From the NCBI GenBank assembly GCA_937958475.1, contig CALFXR010000180.1, forward strand, positions 1-17,446: a DNA stretch of 17,446 nt, in the 5' to 3' direction. Source of the DNA: an uncultured Mesorhizobium sp. Lineage in GTDB: Bacteria; Pseudomonadota; Alphaproteobacteria; Rhizobiales; Rhizobiaceae. How positions within the stretch are numbered: position 1 is the first letter of the stretch; each line of letters starts with the position of its first letter. The position numbers and the translations under genes are program-made. The notes below the pieces were generated by a model that was given only the letters and a program-made list of their open reading frames with translations, was not told the origin of the DNA and did no database searches. Below are positions 7,079-13,766 of this stretch, piece by piece.

Positions 7079-8566
7079 ATGCGCGCGACCAGACTGTCCA
7101 TCATTGCCGCCGGCGTTCTCCTGGTGCTGGCTTCCGCCTTCTCGGGGGCGCGTGCCCAGGAGACCAAGGGCGAGGGACTGAGCGAGATCCTGTCCGATCT
7201 CCTGCGCGGCACCGACGACGGCCAGAACCCGGCGGTCGAAGGGCTCGACCGGCGCGTACCCTTCGGCCGCGAGGAGATGCAGCTGTCGTTTGCCCCGCTG
7301 GTCAAGGACACGGCGCCGGCGGTGGTCAACGTCTACGCCTCGAGCAAGGTCAACGCACAGTCGCCTTTCGCCGGAGACCCCTTCTTCGAGCAGTTCTTCG
7401 GCCGGCAGATGCCGCCGCGCGTGCAGTCCTCGCTGGGCTCCGGCGTCATCGTCGATCCGAGCGGCATCATCGTCACCAATTTCCACGTCATCCGCGGCGC
7501 CGACGACGTGAAGGTCGCGCTCTCCGACGGCCGCGAGTTCGCCAGCCGGCTGATGCTGAAGGACGAGCAGCTCGATCTCGCCGTGCTCAAGATCGAAGCG
7601 AAGGACCCGTTCCCGACGATCGACATCGGCGATTCCGACGCGCTCGAGGTCGGCGACCTCGTGCTCGCCATCGGCAACCCGTTCGGCGTCGGGCAGACGA
7701 CGACCAGCGGCATCGTATCTGCGCTGGCGAGAAGCCACATCGGCATCTCCGACTTCGGCTTCTTCATCCAGACCGACGCGGCGATCAACCCGGGCAATTC
7801 GGGTGGCGCGCTGATCAACATGGGCGGCCAGATGATCGGCATCAACACCGCCATCTTCAGCCGCTCCGGCGGCTCGATCGGCATCGGCTTCGCCATTCCG
7901 TCGAACATGGTCCACGCCGTCGTCGAATCGGCGAAGAGCGGCAACGAATATTTCGAGCGGCCCTACATCGGCGCTTCCTTCGAGGAAGTCGACGCACAGA
8001 TCGCCGAGTCGCTCGGAATGGAGCGTCCGGCGGGCGCGCTGGTTTCCTCGGTGGCGGCGAACGGTCCCGCCGCGCGCGCCGGCCTGAAGCCGGGCGACGT
8101 GGTGCTGACCATGAACGGCAAGCTGATCGAGCATGTCGACGCGCTCGGCTACCGGCTCGCCACGCAGCCGATCGGCGCGGTGATCAAGCTCGAGGCCCTC
8201 TCGGCGGGCGAAGACACGACGCTGGAAGTCACCCTCGAGCGGGCTCCGGAGGGCGCCTCGGCGACCCAGGTTTCGATCGACGGGCGCAGCCCGTTCGCCG
8301 GCACCAAGGTGGCGGTGCTGTCGCCGCGGCTCGCCCAGCGGCTCGGCATGCGCTCGGAGACGACCGGCGTCGCCGTGGTCGACATCGCCCCCGGCTCGCC
8401 GGCGGCGAGCTTCGGCCTGATGCCGCGCGACATCGTCCGCGAGGTCAACGGCGAGACCATCACCTCGGCCGAGCAGCTGCAGAAGGTCGCGGCGGAGAAC
8501 ACGCGCTGGTGGCGGTTTACGATCGAACGCGACGGGCAGATACTGCGCCAGATGCTGCGTTACTGA
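7079..8566 (+). CDS. degP: Periplasmic Do/HtrA-family serine protease
   Basis: Encodes 495 residues. HtrA proteases degrade or chaperone misfolded envelope proteins. A Sec signal peptide covers residues 1-26 (cleavage after GARA). The trypsin-like domain (about 70-280) has the full catalytic triad: His136 in TNFHVI, Asp166 in DLAVLK, and Ser241 in GNSGGAL. Two PDZ domains follow (about 282-375 and 395-490), each with a typical GL.PGDVV or GL.PRDIV turn. This layout matches DegP/DegQ/MucD-like proteins; which paralogue cannot be settled by eye. ATG 7079 is preceded by GGGGAATCG. The 70-base upstream spacer has only weak promoter-like matches (TTGACA at 7042-7047 without a good -10; CACAAT at 7033-7038). 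It is followed 7 bases later by rarA, implying one transcript. Confidence 0.93.
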   Translation: MRATRLSIIAAGVLLVLASAFSGARAQETKGEGLSEILSDLLRGTDDGQNPAVEGLDRRVPFGREEMQLSFAPLVKDTAPAVVNVYASSKVNAQSPFAGDPFFEQFFGRQMPPRVQSSLGSGVIVDPSGIIVTNFHVIRGADDVKVALSDGREFASRLMLKDEQLDLAVLKIEAKDPFPTIDIGDSDALEVGDLVLAIGNPFGVGQTTTSGIVSALARSHIGISDFGFFIQTDAAINPGNSGGALINMGGQMIGINTAIFSRSGGSIGIGFAIPSNMVHAVVESAKSGNEYFERPYIGASFEEVDAQIAESLGMERPAGALVSSVAANGPAARAGLKPGDVVLTMNGKLIEHVDALGYRLATQPIGAVIKLEALSAGEDTTLEVTLERAPEGASATQVSIDGRSPFAGTKVAVLSPRLAQRLGMRSETTGVAVVDIAPGSPAASFGLMPRDIVREVNGETITSAEQLQKVAAENTRWWRFTIERDGQILRQMLRY

Positions 8567-8573
8567 GGCTGCC

Positions 8574-9884
8574 TTGGCCGACCTGTTCGAGCCCGACCGT
8601 CCCGACAAGGCGCCACCCGGTCGGCCGTTGGCGGACCGGCTGCGGCCGAAGACGCTCGACGCGGTCGTCGGCCAGGAACACCTGACCGGCGAGGACGGGG
8701 CGCTGACGCGGCTGATCCGTTCCGGTTCGCTCGGCTCGATGATCTTCTGGGGGCCGCCCGGCACCGGCAAGACGACGGTCGCGCGCCTGCTCGCCGGCGA
8801 GACGGGGCTCGCCTTCGAGCAGATCTCGGCGATCTTTTCCGGTGTCTCCGACCTGAAGAAGGTGTTCGAGGCGGCGAAGCTGCGCCGCGCCAACGGCCGC
8901 CAGACGCTTCTCTTCGTCGACGAGATCCATCGCTTCAACCGCGCCCAGCAGGACAGCTTCCTGCCGGTGATGGAGGACGGCACCGTCATCCTCGTCGGCG
9001 CGACGACGGAAAATCCCTCCTTCGAGCTCAATGCCGCCCTTTTGTCGCGGGCGCGCGTCATGGTTTTCCGCACCCTCGACGCCGACAGCCTGGCCCGCCT
9101 CCTCGAACGCGCCGAGGCGGCCGAAGGCAAGGCGCTGCCGCTCGACGAGGAGGCGAGGGCGGTGCTGGTGCGCATGGCCGACGGCGACGGACGCGCCTCG
9201 CTCACGCTCGCCGAAGAGGTCTGGCGGGCGGCGAAACCCGGCGAGATCTTCGATGCCGAGGCCTTGCAGCGCGTCGTCCAGCGCCGCGCTCCGATCTACG
9301 ACAAGAGCCATGACGGCCACTACAACCTGATCTCCGCCCTGCACAAGGCGGTGCGCGGTTCCGATCCGGACGCCGCGCTCTACTATCTCGCGCGCATGCT
9401 CGACGCCGGCGAGGACCGGCTCTTCCTCGGCCGCCGGCTGGTGCGCATGGCCAGCGAAGACATCGGCCTCGCCGATCCCCAGGCCCTGGTGATCGCCAAC
9501 GCCGCCAAGGACACCTACGACTTCCTCGGTTCGCCGGAGGGCGAACTGGCGCTGGCGCAGGCCTGCGTCTACCTGGCCACGGCGCCGAAATCGAACGCGG
9601 TCTACACCGCCTTCAAGGCGGCCATGCGCGCCGCCAAGGAGCACGGCTCGCTGCCGCCGCCGAAGCACATCCTCAATGCGCCGACGAAGCTGATGAAGGA
9701 CGAGGACTACGGCGCCGGCTACCGTTACGATCATGACGAGCCCGACGCCTTCTCCGGCCAGGACTATTTTCCGGAGGAGATGGGCCGCCAGTCCTTCTAC
9801 GAGCCGCCGGACCGGGGTTTCGAGCGCGAGATCCGCAAGAGGCTCGACTACTGGGCGCGCCTCAGGCGCGAGCGCGGCGGCTGA
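8574..9884 (+). CDS. rarA: Replication-associated recombination protein A (MgsA/RarA AAA+ ATPase)
   Basis: Encodes 436 residues, the usual RarA length. It is a clamp-loader-like AAA+ ATPase thought to act at stalled replication forks. Walker A GPPGTGKTT is at residues 60-68, Walker B with the DEIH box at about 113-119 (LLFVDEIHRF), then the sensor-1 region GATTENPSFELNAALLSRARV. The C-terminal tetramerisation part contains KSHDGHYNLISALHKAVRGSDPDAALYYLARML and PKSNAVYTAF, both hallmarks of the family. The start is an uncommon TTG: no in-frame ATG precedes the conserved N-terminus MADLFEPDRP, and TGAGG (overlapping the protease stop codon) serves as ribosome-binding site. This suggests translational coupling to the protease gene. 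Confidence 0.95.
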   Translation: MADLFEPDRPDKAPPGRPLADRLRPKTLDAVVGQEHLTGEDGALTRLIRSGSLGSMIFWGPPGTGKTTVARLLAGETGLAFEQISAIFSGVSDLKKVFEAAKLRRANGRQTLLFVDEIHRFNRAQQDSFLPVMEDGTVILVGATTENPSFELNAALLSRARVMVFRTLDADSLARLLERAEAAEGKALPLDEEARAVLVRMADGDGRASLTLAEEVWRAAKPGEIFDAEALQRVVQRRAPIYDKSHDGHYNLISALHKAVRGSDPDAALYYLARMLDAGEDRLFLGRRLVRMASEDIGLADPQALVIANAAKDTYDFLGSPEGELALAQACVYLATAPKSNAVYTAFKAAMRAAKEHGSLPPPKHILNAPTKLMKDEDYGAGYRYDHDEPDAFSGQDYFPEEMGRQSFYEPPDRGFEREIRKRLDYWARLRRERGG

Positions 9885-9886
9885 AC

Positions 9887-9903
9887 GGCGCCCGGCGGGC
9901 GCC
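9887..9903 (+). terminator. Hairpin after rarA, possible terminator
   Basis: A perfect 7-bp stem GGCGCCC/GGGCGCC with a 3-base loop starts 3 bases after the rarA stop codon. Further GC-rich partly complementary sequence follows to about 9917. There is no immediate T-run, so it is a weak or Rho-assisted terminator at best. It would separate the protease-rarA unit from the denitrification island. Confidence 0.45.
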
Positions 9904-9920
9904 CGGACGCCCGTCGGTGT

Positions 9921-9962
9921 TTGTGGCAGCGCAACGACGCGCCGGGTGCCTCGGCCTATCCT
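9921..9962 (+). promoter_or_regulatory. NnrR/Dnr-type box and -10 element upstream of the DUF1858 gene
   Basis: The site TTGTGGCAGCGCAA (9921-9934) is a perfect TTG-N8-CAA palindrome matching the TTGYG-N4-CRCAA consensus known for NnrR except at one position. A -10-like TATCCT lies at 9957-9962; its centre is exactly 32 bases from the site centre. That places the site near -41.5, the class II position of Crp/Fnr activators. Transcription would begin about 12 bases before the ATG at 9981. Confidence 0.75.
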
Positions 9963-9980
9963 GCGCGCAAGGTGAGAACC

Positions 9981-10277
9981 ATGCGCGACATTGCGACACC
10001 ACTTTTCCCGCTCGATCCCGACCTGCCGCTCGACGACATGATGCGGCGGTGGCCGTCGACGATCCCCGTCATGCTGCGCCACAGGTTCCTGTGCGTCGGC
10101 TGCCCGATCGCGCCGTTCCACACACTTCTCGACGCCTGTCGCGAACACGGCGCCGACCTGGAGGCGGTGACGATCGAGATCGAGGACGCGGTCGGCGCTT
10201 CCGTCCCGCCGCCGGCCGCCGGGACCGTCAGGAACCGCGGTTCTCGGCGATCAGCATCAGGCGGTGCGGGTCGGTGA
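9981..10277 (+). CDS. Small DUF1858-type CxxC protein, linked to denitrification
   Basis: Encodes 98 residues. The core PLDDMMRRWPSTIPVMLRH followed by RFLCVGCPIAPFHTLLDACREHGAD is the DUF1858 pattern, with Cys38-x2-Cys41 and a further Cys53. Members are small proteins found alone or attached to redox enzymes; in denitrifiers they often sit beside nnrR or nir genes. The biochemical role is unknown; metal/Fe-S binding or redox chemistry is plausible. ATG 9981 is preceded by AAGGTGAG. An NnrR-type box drives it. The last 16-17 codons (from about residue 83, basic and Gly/Ser-rich) overlap the 3' end of the convergent regulator gene by 50 bases and look unlike the family, so the tail may be recent read-through. 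Confidence 0.82.
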   Translation: MRDIATPLFPLDPDLPLDDMMRRWPSTIPVMLRHRFLCVGCPIAPFHTLLDACREHGADLEAVTIEIEDAVGASVPPPAAGTVRNRGSRRSASGGAGR

Positions 10278-10926
10278 CGATCACCTTCTGACGTCCGCTG
10301 CGGATGACGCCGCGCTCCTCCCAGGCGCTCAGCAGCCGGCTTACCGTATGCAGCGTGGTTCCCGTCATCTCGGCGATGTCCTGGCGCGAGATCGGGAAGT
10401 CGATCTCGACCCCCTCGGCGGTCTTCCTGCCCGTCTGGTGGGCGAGCCGCAACACGGCATGGGCGACGCGCTGCGTCACCTGCTCTGTCGACATCTCCAT
10501 CATGCGGTCGTGCGTTTCCTGGAGCCGGCTTCCGATCGTCTGGTAGGTGTTGCGGCCGAAGGAGGGGAAGCGCTCGACGAGGTCCTTCCAGCGCTCGTTC
10601 GGCCAGGCCAGCACGACGCAGTCGACGGCGCACACCGCGTTGGCCGGATAGGTGGTGCGCCCGATCGCGGCGGCGATGCCGAAGAGTTCGCCGTCCTTGA
10701 TGTAGCGGACGATGACCTGCTCGCCGTCCGGCGTGATGCGCACCACCCTGACATAGCCGTCGAGCAGCAGGAAGAACGAGCGCGCCTCGCCATCCTGATC
10801 GAACACCGTGGCGTCCTTGGCGAAGCGCATGGCTCGTGCCGGCTGCAGCAGATCGTCAAGGTCGGCCGGCGACAGGCCGGCGAACGGCCCCAATCCGGCG
10901 ATGAGCGAACGGTCGAGAGCTGCCAC
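10228..10926 (-). CDS. nnrR: Crp/Fnr-family transcriptional regulator, NnrR/DNR type
   Basis: Encodes 232 residues from a GTG start preceded by CTGGAGAC. The N-terminal cyclic-nucleotide-binding-like domain (about 10-125) includes FFLLLDGYVRVVRITPDGEQVIVRYIKDGELFG. A long dimerisation helix and a C-terminal winged helix-turn-helix follow, with SRQDIAEMTGTTLHTVSRLL at about residues 180-199. There is no N-terminal cysteine cluster (only Cys99 and Cys103), so it is not an oxygen-sensing Fe-S FNR. This points to the NO-responsive NnrR/DNR branch, as does its place between pseudoazurin and the DUF1858 gene. It most likely binds the three TTG-N8-CAA sites in this window. An in-frame upstream extension exists but is not Crp-like. 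Confidence 0.9.
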   Translation of the reverse strand: MAALDRSLIAGLGPFAGLSPADLDDLLQPARAMRFAKDATVFDQDGEARSFFLLLDGYVRVVRITPDGEQVIVRYIKDGELFGIAAAIGRTTYPANAVCAVDCVVLAWPNERWKDLVERFPSFGRNTYQTIGSRLQETHDRMMEMSTEQVTQRVAHAVLRLAHQTGRKTAEGVEIDFPISRQDIAEMTGTTLHTVSRLLSAWEERGVIRSGRQKVIVTDPHRLMLIAENRGS

Positions 10927-10972
10927 GGCGCGTCTCCAGGATGATGCGGCGCAGCGGCCGCGGGCACCACGG

Positions 10973-11027
10973 TTTCTAGCCGGAGTTTGAGTAAACGCAA
11001 ATCCTGATCGCCGATTTCCCTCTACAC
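10973..11027. promoter_or_regulatory. NnrR-type box in the nnrR/pseudoazurin divergent region
   Basis: TTGAGTAAACGCAA (10987-11000) is a perfect TTG-N8-CAA site. Rightward, a weak -10 (TCTACA, 11022-11027) lies about 31 bases from its centre, compatible with class II activation of the pseudoazurin gene. Leftward, a possible nnrR promoter reads TAGAAA (10973-10978 on the minus strand) with TTTGCG (10996-11001) 17 bases away; the box would cover that -35. One site could thus activate pseudoazurin and repress nnrR. The site is well supported; the roles are inference. Confidence 0.7.
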
Positions 11028-11071
11028 GGGCCTCATCACGAAAGACCAGAAGATCCGGAAAGGAAAGTATC

Positions 11072-11515
11072 GTGAATAGACCCCTCTTTGTTCTGGCCGC
11101 CGCTGCGGCCATGGTTTTCGCCGGCGTTGCCGGTGCCGCCGAGTTCGAGGTGAAGATGCTCAACCGAGGCGAGAAGGGCGCAATGGTGTTCGAGCCCGAC
11201 TTCGTCCGCGCCGCACCCGGCGACACGATCAAATTCGTTCCCACCGACAAGGGCCACAATGCCGAGGTGATCGCCGGCATGCTCCCGGAGGGCGCCGAGG
11301 CATTCAAGGGCAAGCCCAACGAGGAAGTCGTCGTCACCCTCGACAAGGAAGGCGTGTACGGCGTCAAGTGCGCGCCCCACTACGGCATGGGCATGGTGGC
11401 TCTGATCGCCGTCGGGCAGCCGGCCAATGTCGATGCGGCCAAGGCGGTGAAGAACCCCGGCAAGGCCAAGGGCGTCTTCGCCGCGCTGTTCGACCAGCTC
11501 GCCGCGCAGAACTGA
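11072..11515 (+). CDS. azu: Pseudoazurin (type 1 blue copper electron carrier)
   Basis: Encodes 147 residues from a GTG start preceded by GGAAAGGAAAG. A Sec signal peptide covers about residues 1-22 (VAGA-AEFEV). The mature part has the copper ligands of pseudoazurin: His62 in DKGHNAE, then Cys100, His103 and Met108 in KCAPHYGMGM. The start of the mature chain (EFEVKMLNRGEKGAMVFEP) is also typical. In denitrifiers pseudoazurin carries electrons in the periplasm to copper nitrite reductase, here encoded nearby as nirK. An NnrR-type box is centred 78 bases upstream of the start codon. The gene is followed by a very strong hairpin and then nnrS. Confidence 0.95.
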   Translation: MNRPLFVLAAAAAMVFAGVAGAAEFEVKMLNRGEKGAMVFEPDFVRAAPGDTIKFVPTDKGHNAEVIAGMLPEGAEAFKGKPNEEVVVTLDKEGVYGVKCAPHYGMGMVALIAVGQPANVDAAKAVKNPGKAKGVFAALFDQLAAQN

Positions 11516-11571
11516 ACCAATCTGCCACTTCAGTCGTCGCTGTCGGTAGCATGCCCCCGCCGACGGCACGA

Positions 11572-11609
11572 GGGATCGGACGGGCCGAGGCGGTGGCCCG
11601 TCCGATCCC
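11572..11609 (+). terminator. Perfect 15-bp hairpin between pseudoazurin and nnrS
   Basis: GGGATCGGACGGGCC (11572-11586) pairs exactly with GGCCCGTCCGATCCC (11595-11609) around an 8-base loop. The next bases are ATCCCCCC, without a T-run. It may be a partial terminator or a 3' stabiliser that raises pseudoazurin message above nnrS. No separate promoter or NnrR box is seen for nnrS, which suggests read-through. The stem ends 12 bases upstream of the nnrS ribosome-binding site region. Confidence 0.6.
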
Positions 11610-11634
11610 ATCCCCCCGACAATGGAGCAAGCGC

Positions 11635-12813
11635 ATGGCGATCCCCCGGCTTCGCGCCTTCACCGGACCCGCGGTCCTCTCCTACGGTTTTCGGCCGTTC
11701 TTCCTGCTCGGCGCGCTGTTCGCCGGCGGTTCGATCCTGTTCTGGCTGCCGGTCTATACCGGCCACGCCGAGCCGATGACGGCGTTCGCGCCGGTCGACT
11801 GGCACATCCACGAGATGCTGTTCGGCTATCTGCCGGCGATCGTCACCGGCTTCCTGCTCACCGCAATCCCCAACTGGACGGGCCGGCTGCCGGTGCAGGG
11901 CACCCCGCTGCTCGGCCTCGTGCTGCTCTGGCTGGCCGGCCGGTTCGCCATCTTCTTCTCCGCCGCGATCGGCTGGCAGGCGGCGGCGGTCATCGACTGC
12001 GCCTTCCTTGCCGCGGTGGCGGCCGCGGCTGCGACCGAGATCGTCGCGGGCAGGAACTGGCGCAACCTGAAGGTCCTCCTGCCGCTCGCCGTGCTCTTCT
12101 CCGCCAACGTCGCCTTCCATTTCGAGGCCCATACCTACGGAGTTTCCGACTGGAGCCGCCGGCTCGGCATCGCGGCGGGGATTGTGCTGATCATGGTCAT
12201 CGGCGGACGCATCATCCCGAGCTTCACGCGCAACTGGCTTGTGCGCGCCAATCCCGGCCGCCTGCCGGCGCCGTTCGACCGCTTCGACGTCAGCGCGATT
12301 CTGTTCTCCGTCATCGCCTTCGCGCTGTGGGTCGCTGCTCCCGACGCTTTCTCGACGGCCATTGCCATGGCGACGGCGGGCGTTCTCAACCTCGCCCGCC
12401 TGTCGCGCTGGGCGGGCGACCGCACGATACGCGATCCGCTCGTGCTGATCCTGCATCTCGCCTACCTGCTCGTGCCGGTCGGCTTCCTGCTCGCGGCGGC
12501 GGCGATCGTCTTTCCCGGCCAGATCGCCGCTGCTGCCGGCTACCACGCCTTCGGCACCGGTGCCGTCGGCGCCATGACGCTCGCCGTGATGGTGCGCGCC
12601 ACCCGCGGCCACACCGGCGGGGAACTCGTGGCGGGCAGGGGCGGCATCGCCATCTTCGCCGCGGTCCTCCTCGCCGCGGTGACGCGCATCGTCGCCGCGG
12701 TCGGGTTTCCGGATATCTCGCTCATCCACCTCTCCGGCGCGCTGTGGAGCGCGGCCTTCCTCGGCTTCGCCCTTCTCCACGGCAAGGCACTGGTGACGCG
12801 CCGCGCCCGCTGA
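11635..12813 (+). CDS. nnrS: NnrS family heme-copper membrane protein
   Basis: Encodes 392 residues, about 12 predicted membrane segments, the usual NnrS size. The N-terminus LSYGFRPFFLLGALFAG and the motif DWHIHEMLFGY at about residues 46-56 are diagnostic, as are GGRIIPSFTRNWL near residue 190 and the C-terminal HAFGTGAVGAMTLAVMVRATRGHTG. NnrS proteins bind heme and copper and protect cells from nitrosative stress; their genes are usually controlled by NnrR. ATG 11635 is used because GGAG lies 7 bases upstream and the chain then starts directly at the family N-terminus; a GTG upstream is possible. It follows pseudoazurin by 119 bases with a strong hairpin in between. Confidence 0.94.
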   Translation: MAIPRLRAFTGPAVLSYGFRPFFLLGALFAGGSILFWLPVYTGHAEPMTAFAPVDWHIHEMLFGYLPAIVTGFLLTAIPNWTGRLPVQGTPLLGLVLLWLAGRFAIFFSAAIGWQAAAVIDCAFLAAVAAAAATEIVAGRNWRNLKVLLPLAVLFSANVAFHFEAHTYGVSDWSRRLGIAAGIVLIMVIGGRIIPSFTRNWLVRANPGRLPAPFDRFDVSAILFSVIAFALWVAAPDAFSTAIAMATAGVLNLARLSRWAGDRTIRDPLVLILHLAYLLVPVGFLLAAAAIVFPGQIAAAAGYHAFGTGAVGAMTLAVMVRATRGHTGGELVAGRGGIAIFAAVLLAAVTRIVAAVGFPDISLIHLSGALWSAAFLGFALLHGKALVTRRAR

Positions 12814-13025
12814 ACGGGCGCTGAGAGGAAGAGGCCCCGGCGGGGGACCAATCCCAAACCAGAATCCGAAATCTCGCGACGAAGCCGGAGAAATACCGGG
12901 ATTTACGGCCCCTTCGCCCTGGCGGGGGAGCCTGAAACACGATCTCCGGCCGACTTTGTTCGATGCAGGTTGGAGCAACAGTGATATACAGGCCGCGGTG
13001 ACACGCCCGGACAGGAGCGCTCTGA
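12814..13025. other. Spacer between nnrS and the Uma2-family gene
   Basis: I see no gene and no NnrR-type site in these 212 bases. A short GGCCCCGGCGGGG hairpin-like stretch near 12832-12842 could belong to termination after nnrS. The right half is richer in A and T than the denitrification genes. A ribosome-binding site GGAG (13014-13017) precedes the next gene. Confidence 0.4.
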
Positions 13026-13640
13026 GTGGGCATCCCTGAACATGAACGAGTACCGGCCGACGAGTTTCTTGATTGGATCGAGCGGCAGAGCGAGAGGTAC
13101 GAACTGGTAGAGGGTGCACCCGTCCGCATGATGGCGGGGGCAAGGCAGAGTCACAATGTGGCGACGACCAACATAGTGGTAGCGCTCGCTCCCTCCGCCA
13201 AGGCGAAGGGCTGCCGCACGACTTCCAGCGATACGGCCGTCATCACAGGGAGTTTCGGCGTGCGGTATCCTGACATTGTGGTCGACTGCGGGCCAGGTGA
13301 CCCTTCGGCCAAGGCAGCGACAAAGCCCACAATCGTCGTGGAAGTCTCTTCGCCGGGAACCCTGGCCGTCGATCTGACCGACAAGATGGATGAGTATCAA
13401 GCTCACGATGATATCCGGGTCATCATGCTCGTCGAACCGGATGTCATCATGGTGAAGGTCTACAGGCGCGACATGCGCGGCCTCTGGAACGTCGAGAGGT
13501 ACGACGGCCTCGACCAGGCCGTGGCACTCCCGGAGGTGGATGCCTCCATTTCGCTTCGAGACATCTACGACACTTTGGAGCCGAAATCCCGACCACGCCT
13601 GAATGTGGTACCGGAGACTTCGGGCGCGCCCATCCCATAA
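13026..13640 (+). CDS. Uma2-family (DUF820) PD-(D/E)xK nuclease-like protein
   Basis: Encodes 204 residues from a GTG start with GGAG 8 bases upstream. Uma2 proteins have the restriction-endonuclease-like fold and are abundant in cyanobacteria and many soil bacteria; their function is unknown. Family marks here are YELVEG (residues 25-30), His43, the YPDIVV strand with Asp83, VVEVSSPGT with Glu106, and a following D..DKMDEY segment with Lys120. The core Asp-Glu pair and Lys are therefore present. Codon use differs from its neighbours, with ATA, GTA, AGG, GAT, TTT and AGT codons that are rare in the adjoining genes, which suggests recent acquisition. It lies between nnrS and nirV but has no evident role in denitrification. 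Confidence 0.87.
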   Translation: MGIPEHERVPADEFLDWIERQSERYELVEGAPVRMMAGARQSHNVATTNIVVALAPSAKAKGCRTTSSDTAVITGSFGVRYPDIVVDCGPGDPSAKAATKPTIVVEVSSPGTLAVDLTDKMDEYQAHDDIRVIMLVEPDVIMVKVYRRDMRGLWNVERYDGLDQAVALPEVDASISLRDIYDTLEPKSRPRLNVVPETSGAPIP

Positions 13641-13698
13641 CACGGACCGGATCGGATCCACATCTTGGTCGGACCAGCGGCGAGGACGCCGGGCCTCC

Positions 13699-13714
13699 CG
13701 CAATCGCGATTGCG
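13699..13714. repeat. Short perfect palindrome between convergent Uma2 and nirV genes
   Basis: CGCAATCGCGATTGCG is a 16-base perfect palindrome within the 126-base gap between two convergent genes. It may serve as a weak bidirectional terminator or a protein-binding site. There is no adjacent T-run. The rest of the gap shows nothing recognisable. Confidence 0.3.
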
Positions 13715-13766
13715 CTCGGGCGGAAGACGATCTCGCGCGATCGCATGCCGGCTTGCGGTACGAAAC

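Noticed and set aside
13026..13640. Uma2 gene as a transposase or part of an insertion sequence
   Set aside because: No terminal inverted repeats or target duplication could be found around it, and Uma2 proteins are not established transposases.
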